DNA of 64,000 nucleotides from Limosilactobacillus reuteri subsp. reuteri. Lineage in GTDB: Bacteria; Bacillota; Bacilli; Lactobacillales; Lactobacillaceae. The translations under genes were made by a program, and so were the position numbers. The stretch is taken from positions 1,201,501-1,265,500 of the forward strand of contig NC_009513.1 of assembly GCF_000016825.1 (NCBI RefSeq), in the 5' to 3' direction. Under the pieces are notes generated by a model. That model did no database searches, was not told the DNA's origin, and was given only the letters and a program-made list of their open reading frames with translations. Shown here one piece after another: positions 45,486 to 54,114 of the stretch (positions within the stretch are counted from its first letter, which is position 1; the number at the start of each line of letters is the position of its first letter).

Positions 45486-45589
45486 ATAAATAACTTTACT
45501 ACCTTTTTTCCACTCTTTTTAAATTTTTTTCAAAAACTTTATATTTTTAGTACAGATCTGTTTTTTGAAGGTAAAAATAGGGACTGTGA

Positions 45590-45754
45590 CATAAGTTAAG
45601 TTACTTTCATAAAAAGCAAATACGCAGTACAACAATGGCCTCCAACGTCCGGTTTAAAAACCGAACGCTGGAGGCCTATTGTTGCTTGCGGGGGCTCCCA
45701 GAGGCTAGCTGCGCGTCGAAAAACGAAGTCACAAGTGACTTCTGTCTCGCTCCC
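45590..45754. repeat. MITE-like element with imperfect terminal inverted repeats
   Basis: This stretch of about 165 bp is bounded by GGGACTGTGACATAAGT (45590-45606) and, inverted, GGGAGCGAGACAGAAGT (45738-45754), which match at 12 of 17 positions. Inside is a long hairpin (45630-45684), with CAACAAT and GGCCTCCA paired to ATTGTTG and TGGAGGCC. A second hairpin of 8 bp, GAAGTCAC/GTGACTTC (45725-45742), is followed by TTTTT on the minus strand and can terminate the metQ operon. The same terminal sequence forms a perfect palindrome at 62913-62968. It fills most of the 328-nt gap; the remainder holds only a TATAAT-like element at 45480-45485. Confidence 0.7.
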
Positions 45755-45778
45755 ATTCCCTTATCCAATTATTAAATA

Positions 45779-46093
45779 TCAATGAACCCCTAATGATAAT
45801 TTAGCAAAGCGGCTCATCCGATCAATCGTCCAAGCAGGTTCCCAGACAAATTCTACATCAACATTTTTTACCTCTGGAACCTCTTTTACCGCTTTAATCA
45901 CCATATCAGCCAATACATTTGTTAATGGGCATCCCATTGTCGTTAGCGTCATTTCAATCAAACATATTCCATCATTATCGAGATCAATTGTATAAACGAG
46001 TCCCAAATTAACAATATCGATATGAAGTTCAGGATCAATAACTGTTGCTAATCGTTGAACAATATCGTCCTTAATTGATTGTTTGTCTCTCAT
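45779..46093 (-). CDS. MIP18/DUF59-family protein (SufT/PaaD-like)
   Basis: The protein has about 104 residues. It has the family pattern DPELHIDIVNLGLVYTIDLD near residue 20 and the MTLTTMGCPLTNVLADMV segment with the conserved cysteine, then the EFVWEPAW motif. Such proteins help iron-sulfur cluster maturation (SufT). I choose the ATG ending at 46093, two bases after the msrA stop, so translation is probably coupled; a TTG 6 codons upstream inside msrA is the alternative. It ends the metQ-msrA operon. Confidence 0.85.
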   Translation of the reverse strand: MRDKQSIKDDIVQRLATVIDPELHIDIVNLGLVYTIDLDNDGICLIEMTLTTMGCPLTNVLADMVIKAVKEVPEVKNVDVEFVWEPAWTIDRMSRFAKLSLGVH

Positions 46094-46095
46094 AA

Positions 46096-46623
46096 TTAAT
46101 TGTTTTTCCAATACTTCTCAATAAATTGTTGTCGGCCACCAGCTTCTTCTAAGGCAAAACGTTGCGGATCTTTCTTATAAAAGCCCTGATGATAGTCTTC
46201 TGCAGGGTAGAAAGGCTGCACATCCTCAATTGTTGTTACAATCTTTGCATCGCCAAAACGGCCGCTTTCCTGTAAAGCCTTTTTCGATTTCTCTGCAATT
46301 TTACGCTGTTCATCATTTTTAACGAAAATTACAGGACGATAATTATCTCCCCGATCCTGGAATTGACCACTTGCATCAGTCGGATCAGTTTGGTGCCAAT
46401 AAATCTCTACTAAGTCTTTGTATGAAATTTTATCAGGATCAAAAGTAATCTTTACTGCTTCTGTATGGCCTGTTGTTCCAGAACATACCTGCTCGTAGGT
46501 TGGATTGGCAACATGGCCACCAGTGTAACCTGATTCAACTTTCTCAATTCCCGGATAAGTATCAAACGGCTGGACCATGCACCAGAAACATCCGCCTGCA
46601 AATATCGCTGTGTCTAAACTCAT
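46096..46623 (-). CDS. msrA: Peptide methionine sulfoxide reductase MsrA
   Basis: MsrA reduces S-methionine sulfoxide, free or in proteins. The 175-residue protein has the catalytic GCFWC motif (residues about 10-14), SGYTGG, then [12 protein letters not shown] and the YWHQTDPTD loop. The ATG ending at 46623 has AAAGGG about 9 nt upstream; the 19-codon longer frame would overlap metQ. It sits 16 nt after metQ and thus under the same methionine T-box. Confidence 0.96.
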   Translation of the reverse strand: MSLDTAIFAGGCFWCMVQPFDTYPGIEKVESGYTGGHVANPTYEQVCSGTTGHTEAVKITFDPDKISYKDLVEIYWHQTDPTDASGQFQDRGDNYRPVIFVKNDEQRKIAEKSKKALQESGRFGDAKIVTTIEDVQPFYPAEDYHQGFYKKDPQRFALEEAGGRQQFIEKYWKNN

Positions 46624-46639
46624 ATATATCAACCCTTTC

Positions 46640-47491
46640 TTAATTACGACCATAGATTGGCCATGCTGCTTCTTGTGCACCCTTATATGTCTTGTTAATA
46701 GCTTTTTCAGTTTGCTCTGTCTGATATGCTTTTACAATCTCCTTATATACTTTATTATCCTTATTCTTTTCTTGAACCGCAATAATATTAACATATGGTT
46801 TTGCAGCTTTATTAACTGGTTCAAGATAAATTGAATCCTTCTTTGGGTTTAACTTTGCCGCTACTGCATAATTTCCATTTATAATTGAGGCATCAACCGA
46901 ATTTAACGCTCGCGCAGTCGTTGCCGGATCAACCTCTTTAAATTGTAAATGTTTAGGATTACTTACAATATCTTTTAAGGATGGCTTAATTCCACTTCCT
47001 TTCTTTACTTTAATCAAGCCAGCCGACTGCAAGACATTTAACCCTCGTCCAAGCGTTGTGGGTTCATTAGGAATTGCGATCGTTGCTCCTTCCGGAAGAT
47101 CTTGAATTTTTTGATACTTGTGGGAATAAACTCCTAATGGTGAAATCACAGTATTTCCAATTGATGTTAAGTGTGCGTTTTGCTCTCTGTTATATGATTC
47201 AAAATAATAACGCGTTAAACATGAGTGCATGTCAATTTTACCTTCCTTTAACGCAACGTCTGGTTGAACATAATCATTGAAAACAACATACTCAATATTG
47301 ATTCCTTGTTTCTTCAATCTTTTACGAACATTATCCCAGACTGGTTCCGAATCTGTTCCTACTAAGCCTAAACGAACAGTTTTGGTTGAAGTTTTATCCA
47401 AGCGTTGGTGAATAATACTACCAATCCCAACCACCACAATAATTACTAAAATACTAAAAATAATCAATCCTGTTCTTCTCTTGCGTTTCAT
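46640..47491 (-). CDS. metQ: MetQ/NlpA-family methionine-binding protein, membrane-anchored
   Basis: The 283-residue substrate-binding protein belongs to the NlpA family that feeds the MetNI ABC transporter. The mature domain starts at [17 protein letters not shown] and has YFESYNREQ and [16 protein letters not shown]. Unlike usual MetQ lipoproteins it has no lipobox cysteine: an N-terminal KRKRR is followed by an uncleaved-looking membrane helix (about 8-27). No metN or metI gene is adjacent, so it must use a permease encoded elsewhere. The methionine T-box upstream fits methionine uptake. Confidence 0.9.
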   Translation of the reverse strand: MKRKRRTGLIIFSILVIIVVVGIGSIIHQRLDKTSTKTVRLGLVGTDSEPVWDNVRKRLKKQGINIEYVVFNDYVQPDVALKEGKIDMHSCLTRYYFESYNREQNAHLTSIGNTVISPLGVYSHKYQKIQDLPEGATIAIPNEPTTLGRGLNVLQSAGLIKVKKGSGIKPSLKDIVSNPKHLQFKEVDPATTARALNSVDASIINGNYAVAAKLNPKKDSIYLEPVNKAAKPYVNIIAVQEKNKDNKVYKEIVKAYQTEQTEKAINKTYKGAQEAAWPIYGRN

Positions 47492-47803
47492 TTTCTTCCT
47501 CCTTTGCCAGAAAAGAAAAACGTCCCTAAGAACAACTCAATCATGTTCTTAGGGACGTTAATAACGTGTTACCACCCTGTCTTCAGTACAAAAGTACCCT
47601 CCATTCTAATCCCAGCTTGAAATTAGAAGCATAGATAACGGTTGCTACCCCGTAGAAAATTTGCTTTTAAGCAAAGTTCACCCTCTCAATTAACCAAAGA
47701 CCATCTTCATTATTTCGTTTCCTGCCATTTCTCAGCTCCTATGGCTCTCTGTATTGGTCGTAAAATAATTACTCATCTTTTCTAACGTAATTTTAATTTA
47801 TTT
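47492..47803 (-). promoter_or_regulatory. T-box riboswitch, probable Met specifier, upstream of metQ
   Basis: The minus-strand leader has the T-box core AGGGTGGTAACACG (47565-47578) ahead of a terminator with a perfect 13-bp stem (47521-47533 with 47545-47557) and a T run. Upstream is a long stem I, with distal-loop-like AGAGAGCC and GGAGCTGAGAAATGGC stretches. The likely specifier is ATG (47708-47710), i.e. methionine, matching MetQ and MsrA. Uncharged tRNA-Met would pair with the T-box and prevent termination. The specifier is read by position; stem I was not folded by program. Confidence 0.85.
47519..47559 (-). terminator. T-box-controlled terminator before metQ
   Basis: The stem AACGTCCCTAAGAAC pairs with GTTCTTAGGGACGTT around an 11-nt loop and is followed by TTTTTCTTTTC on the minus strand. 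It is mutually exclusive with the T-box antiterminator. Confidence 0.9.
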
Positions 47804-47809
47804 TTAATT

Positions 47810-47838
47810 ATACTAACAACAGACGCTACATAAGTCAA
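47810..47838 (-). promoter_or_regulatory. Promoter of the metQ T-box operon
   Basis: A minus-strand TTGACT (47833-47838), a 17-nt spacer and TAGTAT (47810-47815) lie just before the T-box stem I. Confidence 0.6.
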
Positions 47839-47876
47839 TATCTTTCTAGAAGTTTTCCTGTACACAATTATGATAA

Positions 47877-47904
47877 TTGCATTTTTTATAGACTGAACTA
47901 TAAT
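47877..47904 (+). promoter_or_regulatory. Promoter of small basic protein gene
   Basis: TTGCAT (47877-47882), a 16-nt spacer and TATAAT (47899-47904) are divergent from the metQ promoter. Confidence 0.6.
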
Positions 47905-47910
47905 ATTAGT

Positions 47911-47941
47911 AACAGTTATTTTATTTTTGTTAATAACTGTT
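47911..47941 (+). repeat. Perfect 10-bp inverted repeat in 5' leader
   Basis: AACAGTTATT (47911-47920) and AATAACTGTT (47932-47941) flank an 11-nt loop, just downstream of the -10. It could be a repressor operator or a 5' RNA hairpin protecting the short mRNA. Confidence 0.65.
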
Positions 47942-47979
47942 ATTGTTGAAGCGTTTCAGAAAAAGAGGCGAAGTTATTT

Positions 47980-48105
47980 ATGGCACTTAGTAAGCAAGAA
48001 CGTAAGGAAATGGCTCGTAAAGCTATGGAAAAGCGTGGCAGCAAGAAGCCAGATGGTTCTGGTTTTGCAAAGATTGATGCTGACGCCAAGAAACTGAGCG
48101 AATAA
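47980..48105 (+). CDS. Small basic protein, unknown function
   Basis: The 41-residue charged protein (MALSKQERKEMARKAMEKRG at its start, then a KIDADAKKLSE end) has a GAGG site about 12 nt upstream, a clear promoter and a terminator. It is lysine- and alanine-rich, probably helical at the start, and has no membrane segment. I do not recognise a family; nucleic-acid or ribosome binding is possible from charge alone. Two overlapping antisense frames are shadows. Confidence 0.65.
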   Translation: MALSKQERKEMARKAMEKRGSKKPDGSGFAKIDADAKKLSE

Positions 48106-48134
48106 CTCTTTTGAAGCAATTCACTTATATATTT

Positions 48135-48170
48135 AAAGAGACAGAGATGTATTAACACCGCTGTCTCTTT
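48135..48170 (+). terminator. Terminator between small basic protein and aminotransferase genes
   Basis: AAAGAGACAG (48135-48144) pairs with CTGTCTCTTT (48161-48170), with T-rich sequence on the plus side. It lies between convergent genes and may act in both directions. Confidence 0.8.
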
Positions 48171-48174
48171 TCTT

Positions 48175-49356
48175 TTAGGCATTATTTTTTGCTTGCTTAC
48201 AAAACTCTGCGAGACGGTCCATCCCCGCTTTAATCTGCTCAAGACTTGTAGCATAACTAAAGCGAAGGTATCCTTCTCCACCCTTACCAAAGTTTGATCC
48301 AGCTGTTACAGCAACCTTGGCTTCATTGGCAAGTTGATAAATTAACTTATTATCATCCTGATTAAGGAATGACGGAATCTTGGCAAAAATATAAAATGCA
48401 CCCATTGGTTGACTACATTCAAAGCCCATCTCTGTAAGTCGCTTATACATATAGTCACGCCGTTTGATATATTGAGCATCCATTTCCTTTGTTGCTTCAT
48501 CCCCAACCTTTAGAGCGGCCTCTGCAGCATCCTGAACAAATGTGGCGATATCTGTCACAGCAAATGCATGAACCTTGAACAGCAGATCGGTCACTTTAGC
48601 TGGTGCACAAAGGTAGCCAATTCGCCAACCAGTCATTGCATAGGACTTAGAAAATCCATTTGCTAAGATTGTCTGGTCTGGCATGATTTTAGCCATGCTT
48701 GAATATTCACCGTCATAGTTTAGTTCACTATAAATTTCATCACAGATTGCAAAGATTGGCTTGCCCTTAATTAAGGCTGCTAACTCATTCATTTCTGCTT
48801 GAGTATAGGCAATTCCAGTCGGGTTAGAAGGATTAACGAAAACAATTCCCTTTACTCGATCACCATATTTATCTAGATAATGTTTAAGAAGGGCGGGCGT
48901 TAGTTTAAAACCAGTCTTGGATGTATCTACTTCTACTGGCGTTCCTCCAGCAATCATTACATCAGGCGTGTAGATTGAAAAAGTAGGCGTTGGAACTAAA
49001 ATTATATCTCCGGGATTAGTAATCGCAGTAATTGCAACAGAAATCCCTTCCGTTACGCCGTTTGTAACAAGAATCTCTGTTGTAGGATCATACTGAAGGC
49101 CATATTTATTAGCCAATGTATCGGCAATTGCTTGACGTAATCCCACTGTACCACGTTGGGGAGCATAGTGCGTTCGATTGTTTTCAATGCTCTCTATTCC
49201 GGCCTTCTTAATATATTCTGGTGTATCAAAATCAGGTTCACCAATTGTAAACTTAATAATTCCTGGAATTTTTGAAACGTATTGAGAAAAATCAAATACT
49301 TTCAACGTCGGAACATCATTTAAGATCTTCCGCATATGTTCACTCATTTCAACCAT
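48175..49356 (-). CDS. Class I/II PLP-dependent aminotransferase (aromatic/PatA-like)
   Basis: The 393-residue fold-type I aminotransferase has FTIGEPDFDTP (about 36-46), FVNPSNPTG, DEIYSELNY and the PLP lysine in NGFSKSYAMTGWRIGY (about residue 232). It resembles the AraT/PatA branch acting on aromatic amino acids or aspartate; the precise substrate cannot be told. The start is uncertain: M1 lacks a close Shine-Dalgarno sequence (GGGG is 12 nt upstream) and an ATG lies three codons on. It is a single-gene unit ending against the convergent small protein gene. Confidence 0.88.
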   Translation of the reverse strand: MVEMSEHMRKILNDVPTLKVFDFSQYVSKIPGIIKFTIGEPDFDTPEYIKKAGIESIENNRTHYAPQRGTVGLRQAIADTLANKYGLQYDPTTEILVTNGVTEGISVAITAITNPGDIILVPTPTFSIYTPDVMIAGGTPVEVDTSKTGFKLTPALLKHYLDKYGDRVKGIVFVNPSNPTGIAYTQAEMNELAALIKGKPIFAICDEIYSELNYDGEYSSMAKIMPDQTILANGFSKSYAMTGWRIGYLCAPAKVTDLLFKVHAFAVTDIATFVQDAAEAALKVGDEATKEMDAQYIKRRDYMYKRLTEMGFECSQPMGAFYIFAKIPSFLNQDDNKLIYQLANEAKVAVTAGSNFGKGGEGYLRFSYATSLEQIKAGMDRLAEFCKQAKNNA

Positions 49357-49421
49357 TTTACTTAAGATCCCCTTTTTTTACTAACTGCATATCTTAATTA
49401 TATGACAGTTTAAAAGAAAAA

Positions 49422-49456
49422 GCATAGAACAACATCGATTAACTGTTGTCCTATGC
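49422..49456 (-). terminator. Terminator of gltX
   Basis: A stem of GCATAG-a-ACAACA and TGTTGT-c-CTATGC is followed on the minus strand by TTTTTCTTTTA. Confidence 0.85.
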
Positions 49457-49470
49457 TCAATTTTATAAAG

Positions 49471-50976
49471 TTAGTTTTCAAATGCTTTGATCATCCGGTC
49501 AAGCAATTCAATATCTGTATCACGAGAATAGATATCCATGATCTCATAAATTTGTGGTGCAGACGTTGAACCAGTAAAGGCAAGGTTTAATGGGAAGTAT
49601 AAACCGCGACCCTTAATGCCAGTGTCCTTACCTACTTCCTTAATAGCTTGACTGTAATCCAGGTCATCGTCACCGTTTTCAAGTTTTGCCTTTAAGCCCT
49701 TGAGAACAGCTAAAACATCTTCATTAGCGAAGTCTTCGTTGTCCTTAAGCAAGTCATAGTTGAATGATTGGTCAAGAACTGTATAGTATGACCATGCATA
49801 TTGAATAACTTCAAGAAGCTTATTAACATCCCGCTGGTGAACCTTAATTGTCTTCTTAAGCAATTCAGTCAATTGTTCTTCTGGAATACTTTGAAGGCGC
49901 TTAGCTTCTTCGGTTTCGCCTTCTTTAATTAATTCCATTGTCCGATCAGTTAATTCATCAATCGACATACTCTTAATGTATTGAGCATTCATCCAATCAA
50001 GTTTCTTTTGATCGAAGTAGGCTGGTGCCTTTGACATCCGCTTTGGATCGTAAACCTTAATCAACTCTTCTTTAGAGTAAATTTCACGTTCACCAACTGG
50101 AGACCAGCCTAAGAATGCGATAAAGTTAAAGATTGCTTCGTGGAGGTAACCGTGCTTCTTGTATTCACTAATGAATTGAAGGGTATCCTTATCACGCTTA
50201 CTTAACTTCTTGCGAGTCTTTGGATTAAAGATCAATGGAATGTGACAGAAAGTTGGGTGTTCCCAGCCTAATGCTTCATAGATAGCAATTTGCTTTGGTG
50301 TGTTTGAAATGTGATCAGCACCACGCAAAACATGGGTAATGTCCATAGTGTGGTCATCAACTACGACGGCAAAATTGTACGTTGGCATTCCATCACTCTT
50401 TTCAATGATGAAGTCACCACCAAGGTTGTCAGAGTTAAATGAAACATGACCACGTGCAATATCGTCCCATTCGTAATCATGGTCTTTAGGGAAGTGGAAA
50501 CGAATAGTTGGCTTCAAGCCCTTTGCTTCAGCCGCCTTTTGTTCTTCTTCACTCTTACCATACCAACGACCATCATAATGAGGTGGTTCATTGTTAGCCT
50601 TTTGCCGTTCACGCATCTCGGCTAACTCTTCCTCTGTTGAGTAATCCTTGTATGCAATCCCCTTGTCTAACAATTCTTGAATGTATTTGTGGTAAATACC
50701 TTCTTTATTCCGTTCACTTTGACGGTAAGGGGCATACTTTGGATTTGGCTTATTTGGACCTTCATCCCAGTCAATTCCTAACCAGTGAAGATTTTCACGT
50801 TGGCTAGCTTCACCATCTTCAACGTTCCGTTTGGTGTCGGTATCTTCAATCCGTAATACCATCGTTCCATCGAAGTGACGTGCAAATAAATAATTAAATA
50901 ATGCTGATTGAGCATTTCCGATATGTAAGAAACCTGTTGGGCTAGGTGCATACCGAACTCTGACCTTTTGATCCAT
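49471..50976 (-). CDS. gltX: Glutamyl-tRNA synthetase
   Basis: The 501-residue class I synthetase charges tRNA-Glu and, in lactobacilli lacking GlnRS, usually tRNA-Gln for later amidation. It has the HIGH-type motif [20 protein letters not shown] (residues about 10-29), the [12 protein letters not shown] segment and the KLSKRDKD (KMSKS) loop near residue 260. No T-box is visible upstream; it has tandem promoters and a 95-nt leader. Confidence 0.97.
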
Positions 50977-51072
50977 TATCTAAGACTCTCCTTTAGTAAC
51001 TAATCGAAATATAATTCCGATTTAAAATTGGTTGCTAGATCAACTAGCAGTCTTAAAAAACGTACTACACAT

Positions 51073-51140
51073 ATTATAATAACACGCTTTTATTGCAACA
51101 AATATAATTGTATATGAAACAGCATATTTGTCAATTAACT
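51073..51140 (-). promoter_or_regulatory. Tandem promoters of gltX
   Basis: The proximal minus-strand promoter is TTGTTG (51096-51101), 17 nt, TATAAT (51073-51078). A distal one has TTGACA near 51129-51134, 17 nt, and ACAATT. The leader between them and gltX has two small hairpins but no T-box core. Confidence 0.6.
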
Positions 51141-51155
51141 AGTTGATTTCGTATG

Positions 51156-51192
51156 AAAAACACTTAGCAAGTAATCCTGCATAAGTGTTTTT
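51156..51192 (-). terminator. Terminator of glnA
   Basis: AAAAACACTTA pairs with TAAGTGTTTTT around a 15-nt loop; the T run on the minus strand is followed by CATACG. Confidence 0.8.
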
Positions 51193-51220
51193 TCGTTGTT
51201 TATTAACTTATTGTTATTGA

Positions 51221-52564
51221 TTAGTATTGTTCCATATAGTGTTGACGTTCCCAGTCAGAAACGTGTTGACGATATGAAGCATATTCACGAGTCTTGGCTT
51301 CCATAAAGCTGTTATAGAGGTGTTCACCCATTGAACTCTTGATAACCTCATCGTTAGCCAAAGACTTTAATGCGTTGTGTAAAGTATCTGGTAAATCATG
51401 AATATCTTTTTCAGCTCGTTCGGCTTTCGTCATCGTATAGATGTTTTCATCAACGTTATGAATTGGTGGTAAGTTGTTGCGTAAACCATCTAAACCAGCT
51501 TCAAGAACAGCAGCGATTGCAAGATATGGGTTAGCTGATGGATCTGCTGACCGTAACTCAAGTCGTGTTCCCATTCCACGATCACTCGGAATTCGCACAA
51601 GTGGTGACCGGTTAGAAGTTGACCAAGCAACATAAACCGGTGCTTCATAACCTGGAACCAATCGCTTATAAGAGTTGACGATTGGGTTGCAAATTGCAGT
51701 ATAGCTTCGTGCATGCTTCATCAAACCGCCCAAGAAATGGTAAGCAGTTGCGGAAAGCTTATCTTTATCATTTTCATCAAAGAAGGCGTTAGTACCATCT
51801 TGACTAAACAATGACATGTTGAGGTGCATTCCTGAACCATTAATACCAGAAAGCGGCTTAGGCATAAAGGTGGCATGGAAGCCATACTTCTTAGCAATTG
51901 TTTTAACAACAAACTTAAATGTTTGGATGTTATCAGCGGCTTCTAAAGCATCTGAGTACTTGAAGTCAACTTCATGCTGACCAGGAGCAACTTCATGGTG
52001 AGCAGCTTCAACATCGAAGCCCATCTTTTCAAGAGCTAAGACGATGTCACGACGGCAATCTTCACCAGGATCTGCCGGTTCCATGTCAAAGTAATTTTCC
52101 TTATCGTTAAGATTGGTAGTTGGGTTACCCTTTTCATCAGTCTTGAAGAGGAAGAATTCTGGCTCAGGTCCAATGTTAAAGTCTTTGAAGCCCATCTTCC
52201 GCATATCTTCAAGAACCCGCTTTAAGTTGTTACGGGGGTCACCTTCAAATGGAGTACCGTCAGTCTTGTAAACACTGCAGATTACCCGCGCAACCTTTCC
52301 GTGTTCAGCACCCCAAGGGAATGCAAGCCAAGTGGACATATCTGGGTAAAGATACATGTCACTTTCTTCAATCCGAACAAATCCATCAATTGAAGAACCG
52401 TCAAACATAATTTTGTTATCCATCAATTTATCTAACTGACTAACTGGTAAGTCAACGCTCTTAATCGTTCCTAATAAGTCAGTAAACATAACTCGTAAGA
52501 AATGAATATCTTCATCCTTTACCATTTGGCGAACTTCATCTTTTGTAAATACGTGTTTACCCAT
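51221..52564 (-). CDS. glnA: Glutamine synthetase, type I
   Basis: The 447-residue GSI-alpha enzyme makes glutamine from glutamate and ammonia. It has FDGSSIDGF, the metal and substrate motifs [27 protein letters not shown], then the [13 protein letters not shown] signature and the [15 protein letters not shown] region. The promoter carries a GlnR/TnrA-type operator. The usual partner glnR is not between miaA and glnA here, so the regulator must be encoded elsewhere. Confidence 0.97.
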   Translation of the reverse strand: MGKHVFTKDEVRQMVKDEDIHFLRVMFTDLLGTIKSVDLPVSQLDKLMDNKIMFDGSSIDGFVRIEESDMYLYPDMSTWLAFPWGAEHGKVARVICSVYKTDGTPFEGDPRNNLKRVLEDMRKMGFKDFNIGPEPEFFLFKTDEKGNPTTNLNDKENYFDMEPADPGEDCRRDIVLALEKMGFDVEAAHHEVAPGQHEVDFKYSDALEAADNIQTFKFVVKTIAKKYGFHATFMPKPLSGINGSGMHLNMSLFSQDGTNAFFDENDKDKLSATAYHFLGGLMKHARSYTAICNPIVNSYKRLVPGYEAPVYVAWSTSNRSPLVRIPSDRGMGTRLELRSADPSANPYLAIAAVLEAGLDGLRNNLPPIHNVDENIYTMTKAERAEKDIHDLPDTLHNALKSLANDEVIKSSMGEHLYNSFMEAKTREYASYRQHVSDWERQHYMEQY

Positions 52565-52650
52565 AAAATTTCATTCCCTTTCATACAATCTCCACAGAAA
52601 TAATAGATGACCATACCAATCTATCTAAGATCTGCTTCTCTCCTTAACAC

Positions 52651-52667
52651 TGTGACTTAGAATAACA
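52651..52667 (-). promoter_or_regulatory. GlnR/TnrA-type operator of glnA
   Basis: TGTGACTTAGAATAACA reads on the minus strand as TGTTA-N7-TCACA, a full match to the TGTNA-N7-TNACA consensus. It covers the -10 of the glnA promoter. Confidence 0.75.
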
Positions 52668-52687
52668 ATAGACAAGGCATAAGTCAA
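52659..52687 (-). promoter_or_regulatory. Promoter of glnA
   Basis: A minus-strand TTGACT (52682-52687), a 17-nt spacer and TATTCT (52659-52664), with the GlnR-type operator over the -10. The leader is about 95 nt. Confidence 0.7.
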
Positions 52688-52736
52688 TTCTATTTAAGAG
52701 CTTTATTTTAATAAAAAAAATCTTCCCTTCCGTACT

Positions 52737-53660
52737 TTATTTTTTTAACCAATCATTTATAAACTGCTTAATTTGATTAATATCATCGGGATGACGCAAA
52801 ATATCAAACCAGTGAGTATCAGCCTTATTTCTAAACCACGTCAACTGCCTTTTAGCATAATGGCGAGAATCCTGCTTAATTTTTTCAACCGCCTCGTCTA
52901 GGCTAATCTCGCCACGAAAATAAGGAAATAATTCATGGTACCCAATCCCTTTACCTGCTGGCAAATCTTCCCCTCCTTGATCAAATAACCATTTTGCTTC
53001 TTCTAACAAGCCGTTTTGAATCATCAAATCGACTCGCTTATTAATCCGGTCATATAAAACAGGACGATCAGTAGTTAGGCCAATCAAGAGAAAATCATTT
53101 GTTGCTTTGAAGTGTGGCTGGTTGGAAAATAATTGACCCGTTTTTTTGATTACCTCTAAAGCCCGGATAACCCGACGAGTATTAGACTTGGGGATCCGAG
53201 CGCTGGCCACTGGATCCAACTTGTTTAATTGTTCCCAAACATACTCGGCTCCCTTTTCTTCAGCAACCTCTTTCCAATGGTTACGAATGTCGAGCGTTTG
53301 TTGGTCAAACTGGTCACTTCCCAATGCTAGGTTATCCGTTAATGTTTGAAGATAAAATCCAGTTCCACCTGCAATGATCGGCAAATGATTACGTTGAGCT
53401 ATTTCGTCTATTTTTTGGTCAGCAAGTTTCTTAAAACGGGCGGCAGAAAAACGCTCCTCAATATTGCAGATATCAATGAGATGGTGCGGCACATCCCCCA
53501 TTTCTTCGGGAGTAACTTTTGCCGTCCCAATATCAAGGCGGCGATAAACTTGCATCGAATCACCGGAAATTACTTCCCCATCAAATTCATGTGCCAGTTT
53601 TATTGATAGCGCAGTTTTTCCTACAGCGGTCGGGCCGACAATTGCAATTACTTTATTCAT
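52737..53660 (-). CDS. miaA: tRNA dimethylallyltransferase
   Basis: MiaA adds a dimethylallyl group to A37 of tRNAs reading UNN codons. The 307-residue protein has P-loop VGPTAVGKTALSIK (about 8-21), then SGDSMQVYRRLDIGTAK, and the IIAGGTGFYLQ and KSNTRRVIRALE segments. In many Firmicutes miaA is followed by hfq or glnR-glnA; here glnA follows directly. Confidence 0.96.
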   Translation of the reverse strand: MNKVIAIVGPTAVGKTALSIKLAHEFDGEVISGDSMQVYRRLDIGTAKVTPEEMGDVPHHLIDICNIEERFSAARFKKLADQKIDEIAQRNHLPIIAGGTGFYLQTLTDNLALGSDQFDQQTLDIRNHWKEVAEEKGAEYVWEQLNKLDPVASARIPKSNTRRVIRALEVIKKTGQLFSNQPHFKATNDFLLIGLTTDRPVLYDRINKRVDLMIQNGLLEEAKWLFDQGGEDLPAGKGIGYHELFPYFRGEISLDEAVEKIKQDSRHYAKRQLTWFRNKADTHWFDILRHPDDINQIKQFINDWLKK

Positions 53661-53774
53661 CTTAACTCTCCAATTTTTATAAATTTTATGCTAAAACTTG
53701 TCCTTCTCACTGGTAAAACACCATTAATTCTTGCATAATGGAGGTAACCTATAAATTCGAGGAGGTTTTATGTT

Positions 53775-53951
53775 ATGAAACAATTAGCAAAAGGTATTTT
53801 AGTTGGTAGTTTAGCAACAGTTGCTGCCATTGCTAGCGGGGTTCTTACTTTCCATAAAACTGTCATTAAGCCAGCGGAAGAAGAAGAAGAAAAGTTTGAT
53901 CAAAACCGTCGAGCTGCTATCCGTAAGGGCCGCTCAGCACACCAACTTTAA
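53775..53951 (+). CDS. DUF3042-family small membrane protein
   Basis: The 58-residue protein begins MKQLAKGILVGSLATVAAIA, a single membrane helix (about 6-28), then FHKTVIKP, an acidic EEEEEK stretch and the basic FDQNRRAAIRKGRSAHQL tail. This layout fits DUF3042, a Lactobacillales family of unknown function that tends to lie beside miaA. GGAGG lies 9 nt upstream; an intervening out-of-frame ATG reads a two-codon frame. It is divergent from miaA and has its own terminator. Confidence 0.75.
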   Translation: MKQLAKGILVGSLATVAAIASGVLTFHKTVIKPAEEEEEKFDQNRRAAIRKGRSAHQL

Positions 53952-53975
53952 TTTTATTTAAGATTCAAAAAGCAG

Positions 53976-54012
53976 AGAGGCTGGAAGAAAACTTTGTTTT
54001 CTCCCAGCCTCT
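53976..54012 (+). terminator. Terminator of DUF3042 gene
   Basis: AGAGGCTGG-a-AGAAAAC pairs with GTTTTCT-c-CCAGCCTCT and is followed by TTTTTTATT. The following 100 nt to 54114 hold nothing I recognise. Confidence 0.9.
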
Positions 54013-54114
54013 TTTTTATTGGTTAAATTTCACAAGAGGCTAGATTCTAAGCATTAGCAAATAATTGGTTAGAATCATCAACCATCCTGACAAAAAGCAT
54101 GTAAGATACTTTTC

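Noticed and set aside
47940..48290. 116-residue minus-strand frame overlapping the aminotransferase end and the small basic gene
   Set aside because: It lies over a terminator and a supported plus-strand gene, and has no ribosome binding site of its own.
50977..51100. T-box upstream of gltX
   Set aside because: The leader has small hairpins but no AGGGTGGnACCGCG-like core and no terminator/antiterminator pair.
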